Shown here piece by piece: positions 11,381 to 26,300 of a DNA stretch of 64,000 bases (positions are counted from its first letter, which is position 1; every line of letters starts with the position of its first letter). This DNA is from Trichopria drosophilae (taxonomy: Eukaryota; Arthropoda; Insecta; Hymenoptera; Diapriidae). The stretch is from assembly GCA_030407085.1 (NCBI GenBank), contig CM059582.1, positions 2,852,001 to 2,916,000 on the forward strand, read 5' to 3'. Made by a program: the position numbers and the translations under genes. Under the pieces are notes generated by a model. It was given only the letters and a program-made list of their open reading frames with translations. It made no database searches and was not told the DNA's origin.

Positions 11381-14300
11381 GTGAGTAATAACTAAGTAAA
11401 TTATAAGTACTAAGTTCTGTATGAAAAATACATATGCAAATTATTTACAGGTAGGGAATCAAGACGCGAAACAGATGGAGAAGAGGAGGAAGAGGTTAGC
11501 ACGACAATCGCTGAATTGTTAGCCAATCACCATCACCTGTTCCCACAGTGGTTGTTGCTGGTCTGTACGGCCAGGCGCCAAAGCAAAACCATTTCACGAA
11601 TGTTCACCGGCTTCCGTAAAATTTCTCTGGATGACCTGAGGAAGTCCCAAGTGGTGCGCGATGTACAACAATACATCCTTGCCAGGCTGGACCAAGAAGA
11701 TGCACTGCGTCAGCACATCTCGCGTGACACTGCCGAAATGTTGAATCAGTTGCACATCAAGAGCAACGGTTGCTTCCTTTACCTGGAGAAGGTCTTGGAT
11801 GGTGTAGCCGAGAACTTCATCGTCCTGCGGGAAGTGAGGGAAATCCCCGGTACCCTGAATGGTCTTTATCTGTGGCTTTGCCAAAGACTCTTCAGTCGAA
11901 AGCAATTCGCTAAAGTGCAGCCATTGTTGAACGTGATACTCGCAGCCAAGTTGCCAATTACTCAGTCAATACTTTTCGATTGCACGAAAGCAGCGAACCC
12001 ATCGATTACTCAGGAGGACTTTAACAGGCGATTGCATCTTCTTCGACGAGTGATCTCGGTATCCAGGGCAGGGGCGCTGATGCTCTTTCATCACAGTTTT
12101 GCCGAGTGGTTGCTGGACGTCAAGCACTGCACTCAGAAGTATCTTTGTTCCGCCGCGGAGGGACACGCCATGTTGGCTGTTTATTATACGATTCGAGGTC
12201 CCCAACTGACACCCGATGAAATTTGCGTGCTGGCCCAACACGTGCGGAAAGCCTTTTCTCATCAACCGTTACACCATCATCACAATCAACATCGTTATCA
12301 TCATCACAAGCATCACAAATCTTCCGCGTCAGGAGAGAAATCATCGCCTACAGGGAATTCAACGGGGACAAAAGAAACAATGCTCGATTCTCACACACTA
12401 CAGGTTATGTGGTTGATCGCTAGCGGGGCACCGATCCAAAACTGCATCCTAGACAGTTCCGACTGTATTATGTGGCCTAAGCATGATTCCAAGTTACTCA
12501 AACTTCTCATCGACGCGGGCGCCAAGGTTTCCGAGAAGATCGCCGATGAAGACGATGATGAAAAGAATGCACTCGTGCCCTCTAGTCAGGTATGCTAGTT
12601 TTCTATATTTACTATTTTCACTATGTTTAAAGAAGAGAAATTAGGGTGTGTTCGTAACTAATCTAAAAATACAAAAATACCTCGTGAGATGTCTTATTCA
12701 TAGAGAACTTGGCAGTGCAATATGCTAAATTCCTTTTCGTGTCAGGGTTTCAAAATTTGTACAATTCGCAACTGTGTAATTCATAGCAGTTTCTCAGATC
12801 ATGAGATAACCCTGCCTTTGTTTCTACGTGAGACCATACAATTCAAGATAAAGATCATGAGAATAAGACACGTCTACGAATCTGAGGTCAATCCAGACTG
12901 AAACATATTCACAAAAATGGAATTTTGCTGCATCATTAACTTACTTAATAGTAGATTTTACTTAATATTGTTTAATAAAATGTTTTCATCCGAGATAAAT
13001 TCATTACTCAACAACTCGATATGATTTGATTGTCCAATAATCACCTTTTCAACTTGCACGAAAATCCCAAAAGATTGATTAAAAATTATGACTCAACGTA
13101 CGTGGAATGACCCACAAGTCACGACTGAAAATATCAGCGTTTATTTCTGTTTATATAAAAAAAGAAGCGCGGAAGCACGTCTTCGGTAATTAGCGGCTTC
13201 GTGCGCGATTACAAATTACGTCGATGGAGATTGTTAGAAAATGATAAGAGAAACTAATCGAATAATAAATAACTATACAGTTTTAAAATTTCTCTATATG
13301 TTTAGGGAAAAAAAATTTTGTTAAATTGAGGATTGGAATTCCCAATTGTTGGGAAGTAAGTAATATAATCGAAATGATGCACGTCTTGTAGATTTCACGG
13401 AACACGAGTCCCATGGATGAATCACCGGTCGAACCATTGGCGGAGCTTCTCGGCGAGAACGGCGACATAAATGAAACCGACTCTTGCGGCCGAACTGTAC
13501 TGCACACTCTCGCTGCCGACGGCAACGCCACTTTACTCGAATTAGCGCTCTCCGCTTGTCCTGAGGTGAATACAGATTTTCTCCCATGCCGCATGTAGCT
13601 TTTTAATCGATTAATTAATTTCGCCCATCGATCGACACGTTTTTGAAACGTTCAAAATTTCATAAATGTCAAAAACCGGGTCAGATAATTGAATTTCAAC
13701 AAAATTGACATTTCAGAAATGAAGGGACCCGATTTGTCATTCAAGTGCTTGTGCCTTTAAAAAACGAGTTATATCCGTTTATTGTGGGATTCTTAAAAAT
13801 CATTTTACTTAGTAACACAGAAATTAAAAGTGAGTAATCTGTAGTAAATTGTCGACTGTAAGTCTTCATAAGTGATCCATTCAGTGGTTTATAATTATGT
13901 ACTTATTTTTTATATACGTTTCATCATTTTAGGCCTGATTTTAATAATCTTTGGTATTTTGTAAACATTTATTGTATTGGGTAAAATTTGTGTATCATGT
14001 AGAATTCTTTTTAATTAATAATTTTTTAGTCATTTTTTTCTGTTCATTTTCAACATCTGTAACGTATTTTATCCTCATCAAAATGTGATATTAATATTAA
14101 TAATCAATGTTTAAATAACTCAAATATAAAATCATTCAGGTAAATACAAATTAACATAATGAATTTTGAAGTAATTGAAGCAATTGAATTGTTCGCAGGC
14201 AAAGTTGGAGGCCACCGATCGCCACGGACAAACATCCTTGAACCTAGCAGCTCGGCATGGGTATTCTGATGTTGTTCGTGTACTTTTGACCGCCGGTGCC

Positions 14301-17300
14301 AATGTCGATCATGCCGATTGCGACGGTTGGACTGCTCTGAGAGCTGCTGCCTGGGGCGGCCACACGAAGGTAATGCTAATAACCGTTTAGCAATCCTGAA
14401 CCCTTGGCAAAATTATTCACTACGTTTCTTCCAATCAATAATACAAATGATTACTCTAAAAAGTCAATATGTACTTCTGGTAAAATAAACATAAATACAT
14501 AACAAAAATGTAGAAACAGAATAAAATCAAAATAAATATGAAGCAAGTGCAGACAAAAATTGGTTAATGGACGCATGACAAAAATGGTATAAATGATTGC
14601 AGCATCTAGGAATAGTAGAATTAACAACATGAAAAAGTTGTAGTTGACAGAGTGTTACTTTTACTATTTAAAATTGTTTACCCTACCTTATAGTAGTTAC
14701 TTTGGAATGGAAAGAAGTTACAAATGTCTATTCTATTATTCAGAAATATTTTAAATGAGTACTTAACTGGTAATTGCGGTTCTTGATTCTTATATTACAT
14801 AACCTCAAATGTCATCAACATACCAATAATGTATTAAGAGTCAAATTCACTATGGAAACTTATGCTCTATTAGGCTCATTCGATCGAGCTTCAAGAGCTT
14901 GTCCTTTTTTTAATTACTGATAAGATCATACAGGAAGTGTTTGTACCCAGACATCAACATTGAAATGAGTTCAGAATGATTTCGAAATGTTCTCTAAAAG
15001 AAATCAAATGACCCACCTTACCTGAACATGAGTGCCTCAAGATCTCATAACGACATCATGTTCAGAACACCCTCAGAAAGTGGGTCATATGACTTCTTTT
15101 AGAGCACATTTCATTCTGAATTATTTTTTATTTTGCTGTTTGGGTACCCTCCCAGAACTCGTAGGTTCACGCTTCATGTACACGTCATATACAATCCTAT
15201 TTTTTACAAGGACCTTCAAATCTTTGGCTAGCTATAAAAAATGTGTATATGTAGAAAGTGCAGGGTACGATCGATAGACAATTTATATGATGATTTATCT
15301 CATAGACGAGACGTAATAAAAAAACAATCCAAAACCAAAACTAAACAAATGCAATGAAACAGGTGGTGGAGCAGCTGTTGGAACGTGGTGCGATGGTTGA
15401 CTGTGCTGACTGGGATCAAAGAACCGCTCTGAGGGCGGCAGCCTGGGGCGGTCACGAAGAAATCGTGAAAGCACTTCTTCAGCATGGGGCTGACGTCAAC
15501 CGCACCGATGACGAAGGTAGAACAGCGTTGATAGCAGCCGCGTACATGGGTCACAGTGAAATCGTCGAACATCTCCTAGATTTTGGCGCCGAAATTGATC
15601 ACGCTGACAGCGATGGTAGAACAGCCCTTAGCGTCGCCGCTCTCTGTGTCCCTTCGAACCACGGTTATACGAAAGTGAGTATAACATTAGTAAAAAACAT
15701 TTTTTAGAATTTATCGCCCGGGATTATCCAAGAAGTCTGATGGTCATGTAATCACTTTGTGTCAGGAAACTTAATAATATTTGTTATTGTTAAATTTAAA
15801 AATTTTTGTTTGATGGCCTACGTATCACACGACTTGTTTGATCGTGTAAGATATTCCGCGATGCTTAAATTTAAATCCTTCAATGAATACAAAAATGTTG
15901 TGAGTAAATACAAGAGAGACACATAAAATTTATGTGATCGTAGAGTACTTAATTGACAGTTATGTGACACATTTTGGATCAGTTATTTCAACAACTGGAT
16001 AAGACCAATCTTCTGATGTTATTGCAATTGAGCTAGTCAAATGGAACAGCACAAAACGTACATGTGATCTGTATGTGATCATACGAAGTACATAGCTTCC
16101 AAGCTAACTTTTTTATGTCAATATAGTCTTGTTATCTATGAGATCTTATTCAGTGATCAGACAACACATGAGATTCGTAGGATCATTTTGCATCACATAA
16201 TTTTGTGATTTAAACTTTTTCTTCGTTCACCTGATCTCCACGTGATGTATTAAACGTCCCACACAAACTTTCACATAAGTATCTAACGTTGACATAAAAG
16301 GTTCATCTAAATAACACAAAACTGTTATAAATCTTATTTTAGCCCACTTATACGTTGCAGGTGGTTACACTGCTACTAGAGAGAGGCGCTGCTGTTGATC
16401 ACCAAGACAAAGATGGAATGACTCCGTTGTTAGTGGCAGCGTTTGAAGGTCATAGGGACGTTTGTGAGTTACTACTGGAATACGACGCAGATGTGGACCA
16501 TTGTGATGCCACGGGTAGGACTCCTTTGTTGGCAGCGGCGAGTATGGGTCACGGTGCGGTCGTGGCTTTGCTCCTCTTCTGGGGCTGTTACGTGGACAGC
16601 ATCGACAACGAAGGCAGGACGGTTCTCAGCGTTGCCGCTGCTCAGGGTGGCACTGACGTAGTCAAACAACTCCTCAACAGAGGTAACCCTGGAAAACAAT
16701 TTAAAGTTCTTTAGTATCACGAAATTGAATATTCAGGGATCACTTAAATATCACATAAACATCTAAAAGTTCTTATAATGTACAATATATCACAAGCATA
16801 CTAGTATGTTATTTTAAAGTACTCGCAAGTATCAGATACAATAAGTTTTTATGGCATGTGATAGTCTGTCAAGTATCGCATTGTTGTGTGATCGTTATGT
16901 CATAGTTTTGAGATTCTTCTGTGATAACCACAAGGTTATGTAAAGTAATGTAAAGGTTATGTAAAGGTTAGATGAAAAGGCGATCACCTATTGATGACGT
17001 ACAATCATTATCGCTGCCTTATGACAATTATGTGATAATTGTGTGATCAAATATGATATGTGGCAATTAAATCTCATGCATGTAACTGTCATGAATCGGT
17101 CTTCATACAATAAAGAGAATGTGGTCATTCCACGGCTGGCCTGTGACGATTATGTGATGACCATGTGATATGCAACGTTTTTATTGTAAATTACATAATA
17201 ATGTTCTGTTTTGGCAGATTCGTGACAATAACCATGTGATTCTTGTATGATTGTTGTGTGATGATTATGTGATCTTTATGCGACTATTATGTGATGGTTT

Positions 17301-20300
17301 TGTGATTCCTGGATTATATCCTTATAATTCCCATGAAATGATCGTCACGTAATGATGGTATAACCGATTCGTGACAATAATTGTAAGATTGTCGTGGGAT
17401 TGTTATGTGATTATTGTGTGATGATTATGTGATAGTTTTTCATTCTTTCGTTTATCCCATTAACTGTCATGAATCGTTCGTCATATGATGATGGTGTGCG
17501 GTCAGTATAACCTCATCTTACGATAATTACACAATGAGACATAATATAAATATTTTTGCGAGTAGAATCATTATTTTACATTGTCACGTGACAAGCATAT
17601 AAACGGTTCGAATTTCTATAAATTGTCGGATTTAATTTTATTTTTATTTTTTTGGAAAACCAAACATCTATTTTGATATTAGACTCTCGAGAAAGATGTC
17701 AAAAAGTATCGTCGCTCGAGTCCATCAAAAATTGTGTAAACGATCGCATACGGCGTTAACGAACTTACTCGACTCGAGAGCGGGATTTTCGGGCTAGTTT
17801 CAATGGCCAGCGACCAATTTCGAGCAATTTCGGAAAATTGGGTGAAAGCGAATTATTCGTGCCATCGATAAATCGCAGTGGTAGGAGTTAATTCGATTAT
17901 TTCGTGGAGTGAAGTACGTAAATGAACTGGGTATGCTGCAGGGTTGGACGAACTGCACCGGGACAATTCCGGGTGGACGCCGTTGCATTATGCCACCTTC
18001 GAAGGACATGCGGACGTCTGCGAGGCCCTCCTGGAAGCCGGAGCGAAGATCGATGAGGCCGATAACGACGGCAAAGGGGCGCTCATGCTCGCCGCTCAAG
18101 AAGGCCATACGACACTGGTCGAGAGATTACTGGATCATTACGGGGCGCCCATCGATCAACACGCGCACGACGGCAAGACTGCTTTGAGGTAATGTTGTCA
18201 TTATTTATCGGGGATTTTTTCGAATTACGCAAATAGATCCTTCTGCCTTTTACCCTCTGTGGGGATGGAATTAATGGGGAGATGCAGAGATGCCAGAAGT
18301 TTAATAAAGTTTCATATGGCTGTTCTCGATCACTTTTTTTCAGCAGCTCTTTCTCTGTGCTGTGTCTTACAGCTAAATGAAAGTTTTTGAATGGCGTCAT
18401 AGGTCTTTGTTAATGCCGGTTTATTCCAGGAAACCAACAAATAGAAAAAGACTGATTGTTTATTCTGTTTCTTTTTTCTAAATGCTCTGCGAAAACCTTT
18501 GTAACTTCATGTGATTTATAATCTGATTATTAAAAATCATATTATTTATCGTCTAATTATCAAAAATCATATGATTTGTCATCCGTTTATAAAAAAAATC
18601 AAAGGATTTATCACGTGAATATATAAAAATCAAATGATTTAACATGTGATTATCCAATAATCGCATATTTTACCGTCTGATTATATATAATTTCAAAAAT
18701 TGATGCAAATTAATCATGTGCGCTGCTTAATACTAAATAAAATTATGAATTTTAAATATGAATATTTATCCGCCCTTGATATTGCATATAAATAAACAAA
18801 AAATAATATAAAAATGAAAAAAAGGATTAACACCACAAACCAGAAATAATTGGATCGAATTTATTCCAATTAAATTCGATTTTTTTACATAAATCCCCAT
18901 GTTTTAATTCAAACTAATCCGATCTACTGTGAACAGTTAAATACATACCTACAAAAACATCGACTTGGGTTTTTTCATTTTAAATCACGAAGAAAAGATA
19001 ATACTGTTCATTGACATTAAAAAAAGGATATCAAAAGGAAGAAAAATAAGAAATACCTTTAAAATTAAAACGAATTAAAACTCGAATGCACTTATTAAAT
19101 CAGACAATTATTTTAAGCTAAATTAATACAGTTCAATGTGGTATCTTAAGGAACCGTATATATATATATATAGATTTTTCTTTAATTCGTTTACTGTAAA
19201 TTCATACGTTTTGTTGCTCCAAATTTTCTAATTTATTTTCTCTCATAATTCTGAACCAGTAGTTGACAACCAGAAAACTCGTACTTCTTTTATTATAAAA
19301 AGAAAAAAGAAGAAGACATAAATTATAGATTGCTCTAACTATGTCAGAAATAAAAGTACTTTTAATTTAATTAATGAGATAAAAAAAGAAAATCAATAAT
19401 TAATATGTGACACCCTTTCGTTCATTTGATTTTTAGGTTAGCCGCGTTAGAAGGGCATTACGATACGGTAAAGATGTTGCTTTCTCACAATGCTGATATT
19501 AATGCGAAAGATGCCGATGGAAGAAGCACGCTCTACATTCTCGCCTTGGAAAACAGGCTCGCAATGGCCAGGTTTCTACTGGAACATGCTCGTGCTGATG
19601 TCGAAAGCAGAGATTCTGAGGTAACAATCGTAATTGGTTTTAATTGTTGTACTTTCAATTTCTATTAGCTTCGTTTCATGTCAGTTGTTTACGAAAAAAT
19701 TGAACATCATGGACGTTTGCATTACACTTTACTATTAAATAAGAGATATTTGTATACCATAGCTAAATTAAAAAAAATATTTACAGCCCCATGGTATTAT
19801 TGTGACGTAAAATGTATATTAATCGAATATTTCGATAAAACAAATATTGCGTTTGGAACCCTGCGTTACAAATTAATTAAAAAAAAATGAAAAGATTCTT
19901 ACAATAAGAAAAACCTCAAAGGATATGGAGAAAAGTTATTAAAGTTATTTTTACTTCATGTGAATTTTTTAAATGATTATTTACTAAATAGTTCACTCAC
20001 TTCATTCTTAAAATACCATTTTTCCAGTGTTTTTTAAAAATGATTTCATGGTACATAGTCAATAATTACTTTTTTAATTTTGTCTCCAAATGGACTATCA
20101 GTTAGTTTGAGTATTCTTTTAACACTTCTATTAAAAATGAAAGTCACAAACCGACCATAGAATCTACGTGTAAATGACAATGGTTAAAAAAATATTTGAA
20201 TTGTTTATGGTTAATAATGTGTGACTTTCGATTCTATATTTAAAAAATAAAGAACCCATGTTTTTTTTGCTTTTTTTTAATTAATATGAATCACTAACGT

Positions 20301-23300
20301 ACAATGATACATCGCAAATTAATTGTACATAATTATTGATACGTCACTGTATAAATCAAAGCTTAAGAATGTGGTTCAATTGTATTTTCTGAGTCATAAT
20401 TGTTCAACGCACGCTTTAATGTTTGTATGAAGAAACTATAGTTTGTTATTATGTCATACATTTTATATGTCTGACTCGGTTCTGCTATTTAATAATTGAC
20501 GAGCATAAATAATAAATCTAATTATTAGATTAATATATAAAACGAATTTAACAATAGTACTGTATTAAAATTACTATTAAAATCAGTATAAACATTTAGG
20601 GTTCGAGTAGCTTACTGACAGTAATGATTAAATAATGATTTAATAAATATTGTATGCCGTTACAATTTCTGTTTATGTAATTCCTCGAATAATTTCTCAA
20701 ATAAAATACTCATTTTAAATAGTTTTTTTCCTATGCACATTAACCACTTTTAGAAATAAATGTATAATTAAAATAGGATATTTACACAAACTGAAGTAAA
20801 TCTATCTAATCGTGCAACTAATTTTAGTACTAATTGATAAAATAATATAAACGTAAAGTCTTTTTCAATAAGATAATTGTCAAAGCATAAAATCTTCAAA
20901 TTAGAATCATTCTATTCAATTAAGTAATTAGTTTTTTACATACAAAAACCATGATTTCATTAACTATTACGTTTATTTTTTAACGATGTAAATACATAGA
21001 GCCGATACTTAAACTTTATATTTTATAGTAGACACGTAGTGAAATTTTAATATTCGTAAAGTAACCAGTCTTCTATAAATATATTTTCTTTATATTGAAA
21101 CTTTTTTTGTACCTTATTGAATACAATTTACGTTTCTTTACATTTATTGTAGAGCCATCATAGTATACAAAAATTTAAATTATTTTTTAGATACTGGAAA
21201 TCATCATGAACTATTTTTTGAAATTTAAAAATATACTATTTTCTGTAATATAAAAATTAATTCCATGGATAATTTGAAAGGATAATAATCTGGACAATAT
21301 AATAAATGATATTTATAATATCTAGTCTATAAACTTAAGACTGAAAAATAAAAATGAACGTAAAAATGTAACTAATAACGCAGACCAAAATGAAATCGAC
21401 GGTGAGACAAGGGTATCATATCCAATCCATTATTGGTGTGCTTAATCTGCACCCAAGGTTAAAATAGGATCAAAATTAAAAATCAAAACATCTTAGAGAA
21501 ATACCGAGATATGTAAGAAAAATTAACGACAATATATAGAGCAAGTCTTTATGATGATATTTACACATTTAAGAGTAACAGAAAAATTGTGCTACGTAAC
21601 ATAACCTTAAATATAGAAAAAAAGTCGCTGTTTGTCACCCTTTTAAGTTAGGTTATCTCAGAATGCAGAGATTTTGACCTCGGATTCAGCGCACCAAAAT
21701 TTTTCTGCTTAGTATATGTTGGTCTCTGGGTTACAGAATCAGTCGACTTAATTTATCATCCTGCGAAATAATCGTTTCGACTCGGATTGGATTCTTCTTC
21801 CAGTCTTTTGTATATTTATTCACATACATGTTTATGAATCACATTCGTGTTTCTATATTGGGGTAGAAGTTGGTCATTATCATCTAATAGTGACGTAAAG
21901 GGGAAATGACTACTTTATTTTCCCTAGGAAAGATAAAACGTTATGACTATTTGTATAATATATTATTATATATTTCCTACTTAGCTTCCAATTTCTCCTT
22001 TGAATTATTTTTTATATTAAAGAAGTCATCATCCAAATGACCTAGAATAACCAAAATTAGAAGCCCTAAATCAATTAACTAACGACGTCCAAAGTGACCA
22101 AAATATCCAAAGTTTTATCATATATGACTTAAGACAAAATATGACCAAACAATAAGAACGATCCGGTTTCCACACACTCATCAAGTGGAACTTCTGCTTT
22201 TATCGCAATTGACCTAAATGCTTCGAACGTTACATAATTGTTACACAACTGCCCTTCGTTTGCCGGACCGTTGGTTGTTGTCCATTTACAAAACAAGACA
22301 ATCGCGTCATTTTATTCCTTCGGTGACTCCTGTTTTTAATTGAATTTCATTGTTGAAACACGCAGGGAAGGACAGCGTTGCACGTGAGTGCATGGCAGGG
22401 ACACGTGGAAATGGTTGCACTTTTGTTGACCGATGGAGGTGCCAGTGTAAACGCCCGAGATAACGATAATCGAACCCCTTTGCATTCGGCAGCTTGGCAA
22501 GGTCACGCAGCTATTGTCAGGTTGTTGTTAGAACATGATGCCACGCCGGATCACGTTTGCAATCAGGGTGCCACAGCTTTAGGTAAACAATTCAATTATG
22601 CCTTTTTATTGGAAGTCTTGATTGCATTTTATACTTTTAATACATTTTAACAATTTTTTTTCAAGGATTTATTTGTACGTTTCATAATAGATTTCGAAAT
22701 ATTGTGATGTTACCAGAAACCTTAAAACTGGTTTCATCCAGGAAAAAGAAAATATTAATTATAGCAGATCCATGACTTTTTTTTTTCTTCAAGTCACTGT
22801 CAGCAGTCCCAAACAAAGAACCAAAAACACCAATTAATCTTATTTCAGCACTGTTTTTCCTTTTCTTTTTTTAAAAACTCCCGAGGCAACGATCATAATT
22901 TGCTGCCGATCGTTTGCAGGTATTGCTGCTCAAGAGGGTCACGAGAGTTGCGTCCGAGCATTACTGAACCACGGTGCCGATCCCAATCACTCCGATCATT
23001 GCGGTAGAAATGCGATCAAAGTCGCTGCAAAACGTGGTCACGACACCGTAGTAAGATTGCTGGAAGAACATGCTGCTTATCGCCGATGCTCACGGCCAGG
23101 TACGTATGCAGATTTGCAATCGGTTGATGTAAATGCCAAGTACTTTCTAGTCATGTGGAATCGACTTTCTGTCGATTGGAATAGTGACTCTGTCATTAAT
23201 TAAACGATATTTATGATCTTTTTGAAAAATAAACATTTGCGTTTTTTTTTTATTTTGTTCAATTTTTTTTGTATTCGATTTACGTTTGCAATTAATTTCT

Positions 23301-26300
23301 GTCATTATTAATAGCTGATTATGACAAATCCATCATCACAGATTAATGTTTTTTTTTTTCTTAAAACGGCTTTCATAGTAAAATGAGAATAGACGTGACA
23401 AAATAGCTTCTATATTTGGTAAAATGACAAAATATTGCCTAAAATGCTCATTTTGAAAAGTTTAAACAAAATATATTGTTAGTATTTAAATTTATTTTCT
23501 TAGGCGGTAGTAGTAGTGCAACATCAGTGACGTCGAATTCAACAACAGAAACGAAGCCCTCATCCGCCGTTCTAAATCCGATGTCTACTCATCAATACAG
23601 TCCAGCAGAATCTCCAGATTCGACCAAGAGAAGAAGCTGTGTATCCCTGGGAAACAATTCTAGCAATAGCAAATCTAGTAGCAACTTAACCGGAAGTACG
23701 AAGAGCGATCGTTGCAAAATAAGCCAAAATCCACCTGTGATCAATCAAGGAGTCAGTCGAGTAGGTTTCATTTTTATACACCTGTTTAAATCTGTTCTAA
23801 AACTTTTTTAAAATGTTTGAAATAATTCTCATCCCCCATTCAAGATGTTAAGACCGATATTGTCTTTTTATCCAAAGATACTTTCCTGCCGAAGGCCATT
23901 AAAATCCCTTGTTCAAACTTTTAAATTTTCAACCGCTATATTGAATCTTGTCATTTTGAAAATTAAGTCCGATCGAATCATATTTTGGATTAGATGGAAT
24001 AATCAGTTCGACCAAAAGATAACTTCCTACGCATCCTGAAATTCAAAATAGCATTATTCTACAGAAACATTATGTAGACAAAATTTCTATAGATAGATAT
24101 AGAAATATTTCCACTACAAATTATTAATAACAATAAAATTTCAGGCCTCACTGTCATTTACTCAACAACTTCAACAATGTTCCCGAGGAGCAAAAAGTCG
24201 ACCGTTGAGCAAACTATTGTCCCCGTTGAAGAGCGAGCCCCAGAGTCCGATTTACGCATCCCCTCCGCATTCCCCATCTAGCGACAGCCTCATACCCTAC
24301 TCGCCTACCCGAACCAGCCCGCCCAGCGCCCAGACAGCAGCCAGTATAATTCAGAGTCAATTAGGAGTTTCGCTTCTCACCGGAAACCAGAGTACGCAAT
24401 ACAAGATGCATCCTTGGATAGCATACGACCGCACTGGGGCCATTTACGAACCCATCAACATCAAACCCAGCGAGCATCATGAGGCCAAACCCTTCGAACT
24501 GACCAATGAGATGCTCGGGTTAAATTTTGGTGACAATGACAAGAAGAATGGCCACGAGGAGAAACGGATTGGTGCCGACAAACACTTCACCAGGGACACG
24601 CACATGCGCATCATCCTCGGGAACAGTGGCGCAGGTGTCGGCAGAAACGTCAAACATACCACCGACAATAATTCGGGGAGGTAAATAATGTCTTATTATT
24701 TTAACTAATTTTTTGTTTTGGGGGTTTCTATTGTTTTTTTACTCGTTATTTTAAGTTTAAATATGTTGTTAGATGGATTTTGGTAGCTAACTATAGCGAT
24801 GCTCTTACATCAGTTCCTGTCCTAAGTGATTTGAACCGTTGGTCATATTTGTTTCTCATTTTTTGTCATAATTTGATTGAACTTTTGATATTCTTAAACC
24901 TATTTTTCAATCTCTACATTGGCAATTTGCCCTATGTTTTTGTTCTTTAATGTTCTTTGAGTTTTTGTCATTCTTTCTGGATTTTCGGTTAACTTTTAGA
25001 AGCTTGCATTCACTTATTGCTACTTTTCAGTATTTTTCCTTTCTTTGTAATTTAATTCATCTAATTTTTACAAGTTTTGTTAGAAATTTTTTTTTATATA
25101 TCATTTTTTAATTTAGTTTCATTAGTTTATGTTATATTTTTGACATTGTTATTTAAGTCAGTTCAAGATTTTTACATTTTTTACCAAAATACAGTTTTCT
25201 GTCCACCTTTTAATACATTGGTGTACTTGCGCAACAGAATCGGCAACATCTGGCAGTAATTTTTCTATATTTTTCCAGTTTTTCGGTCAGTTTTTTCTGT
25301 CAACTTTTGTGAGTTTATCAGATATTCGTTATATTTGTACGAATTTTTGTTGCACTTTCCCGACATTTGTTTAATCCTTTAAGTTTCTACTGACGCCATG
25401 TGAAAGTCCTCTGGCGGAAAAATTAGGAACTTGGTAGTTCTGATTTCGACACTTGGTGAACTTAACACAAATAATGAATGTGACGTCAAAATATTCGGCA
25501 ATCATTATCTGTTTTGTTTTGGAGACTGCTCTTTCCGCATGGTGGTAGTTAAAATGTCGGAAATAACTTTAAATCTTGGATTAATAATATGATTTTGTTA
25601 AAAATGATATTTCTACCTGTTTAAATTTTGTTATTGTTAGCGTCTAAAATTTATCTGCATTAAGAAATCGAATAGAACTTAAAATAAATACGGTGCACAA
25701 AGTCAGAAAATTGTTTACTAACACAAAATGGCAACCTAATTCCAACAGTTTTTTCAACAATTTTAATTTACATAATTATGTTCTTACATGTATTTGAAGT
25801 ATAACGAAAGAAGAGGAACGGCATATAATTAAAAATCTTCAATTTTGCCCGGATTAAAAGTCATTTTAGAACATTTTACTACCATCATTAGAAAGAACAA
25901 TGATGAATATTTTTTTCGTCAATCTCATTACATGGTGGCGATGGAAACTTAGAAGCTGATATTGTTTCCTCTGAAAGTTAAGGAGTTAAATTAACTCTTC
26001 TGAATGGTTTACAAACGTTTAATACCTCACTCTGTCCTATTTTAACCAATTTCACCAATTCCTGCCATTTTTTTACCACGTTTTTTGAAATTCGGCAATT
26101 TTCGACACTAAGATTTTAAACACTGAGTGTTTTTTCATCACACGTTAATTTATCACAAATTTGTCACACAAATCTTTGTGGTTTTCACGGCAACTTTTCA
26201 ATGTTTTACCAATTTACGCTTGTGCCCGTTTAAACATATCTTTTTGAATCTGTGACGTTAATAATGTAAAATTTTGCAGTGCTGGAAATTCTAGACCGAA

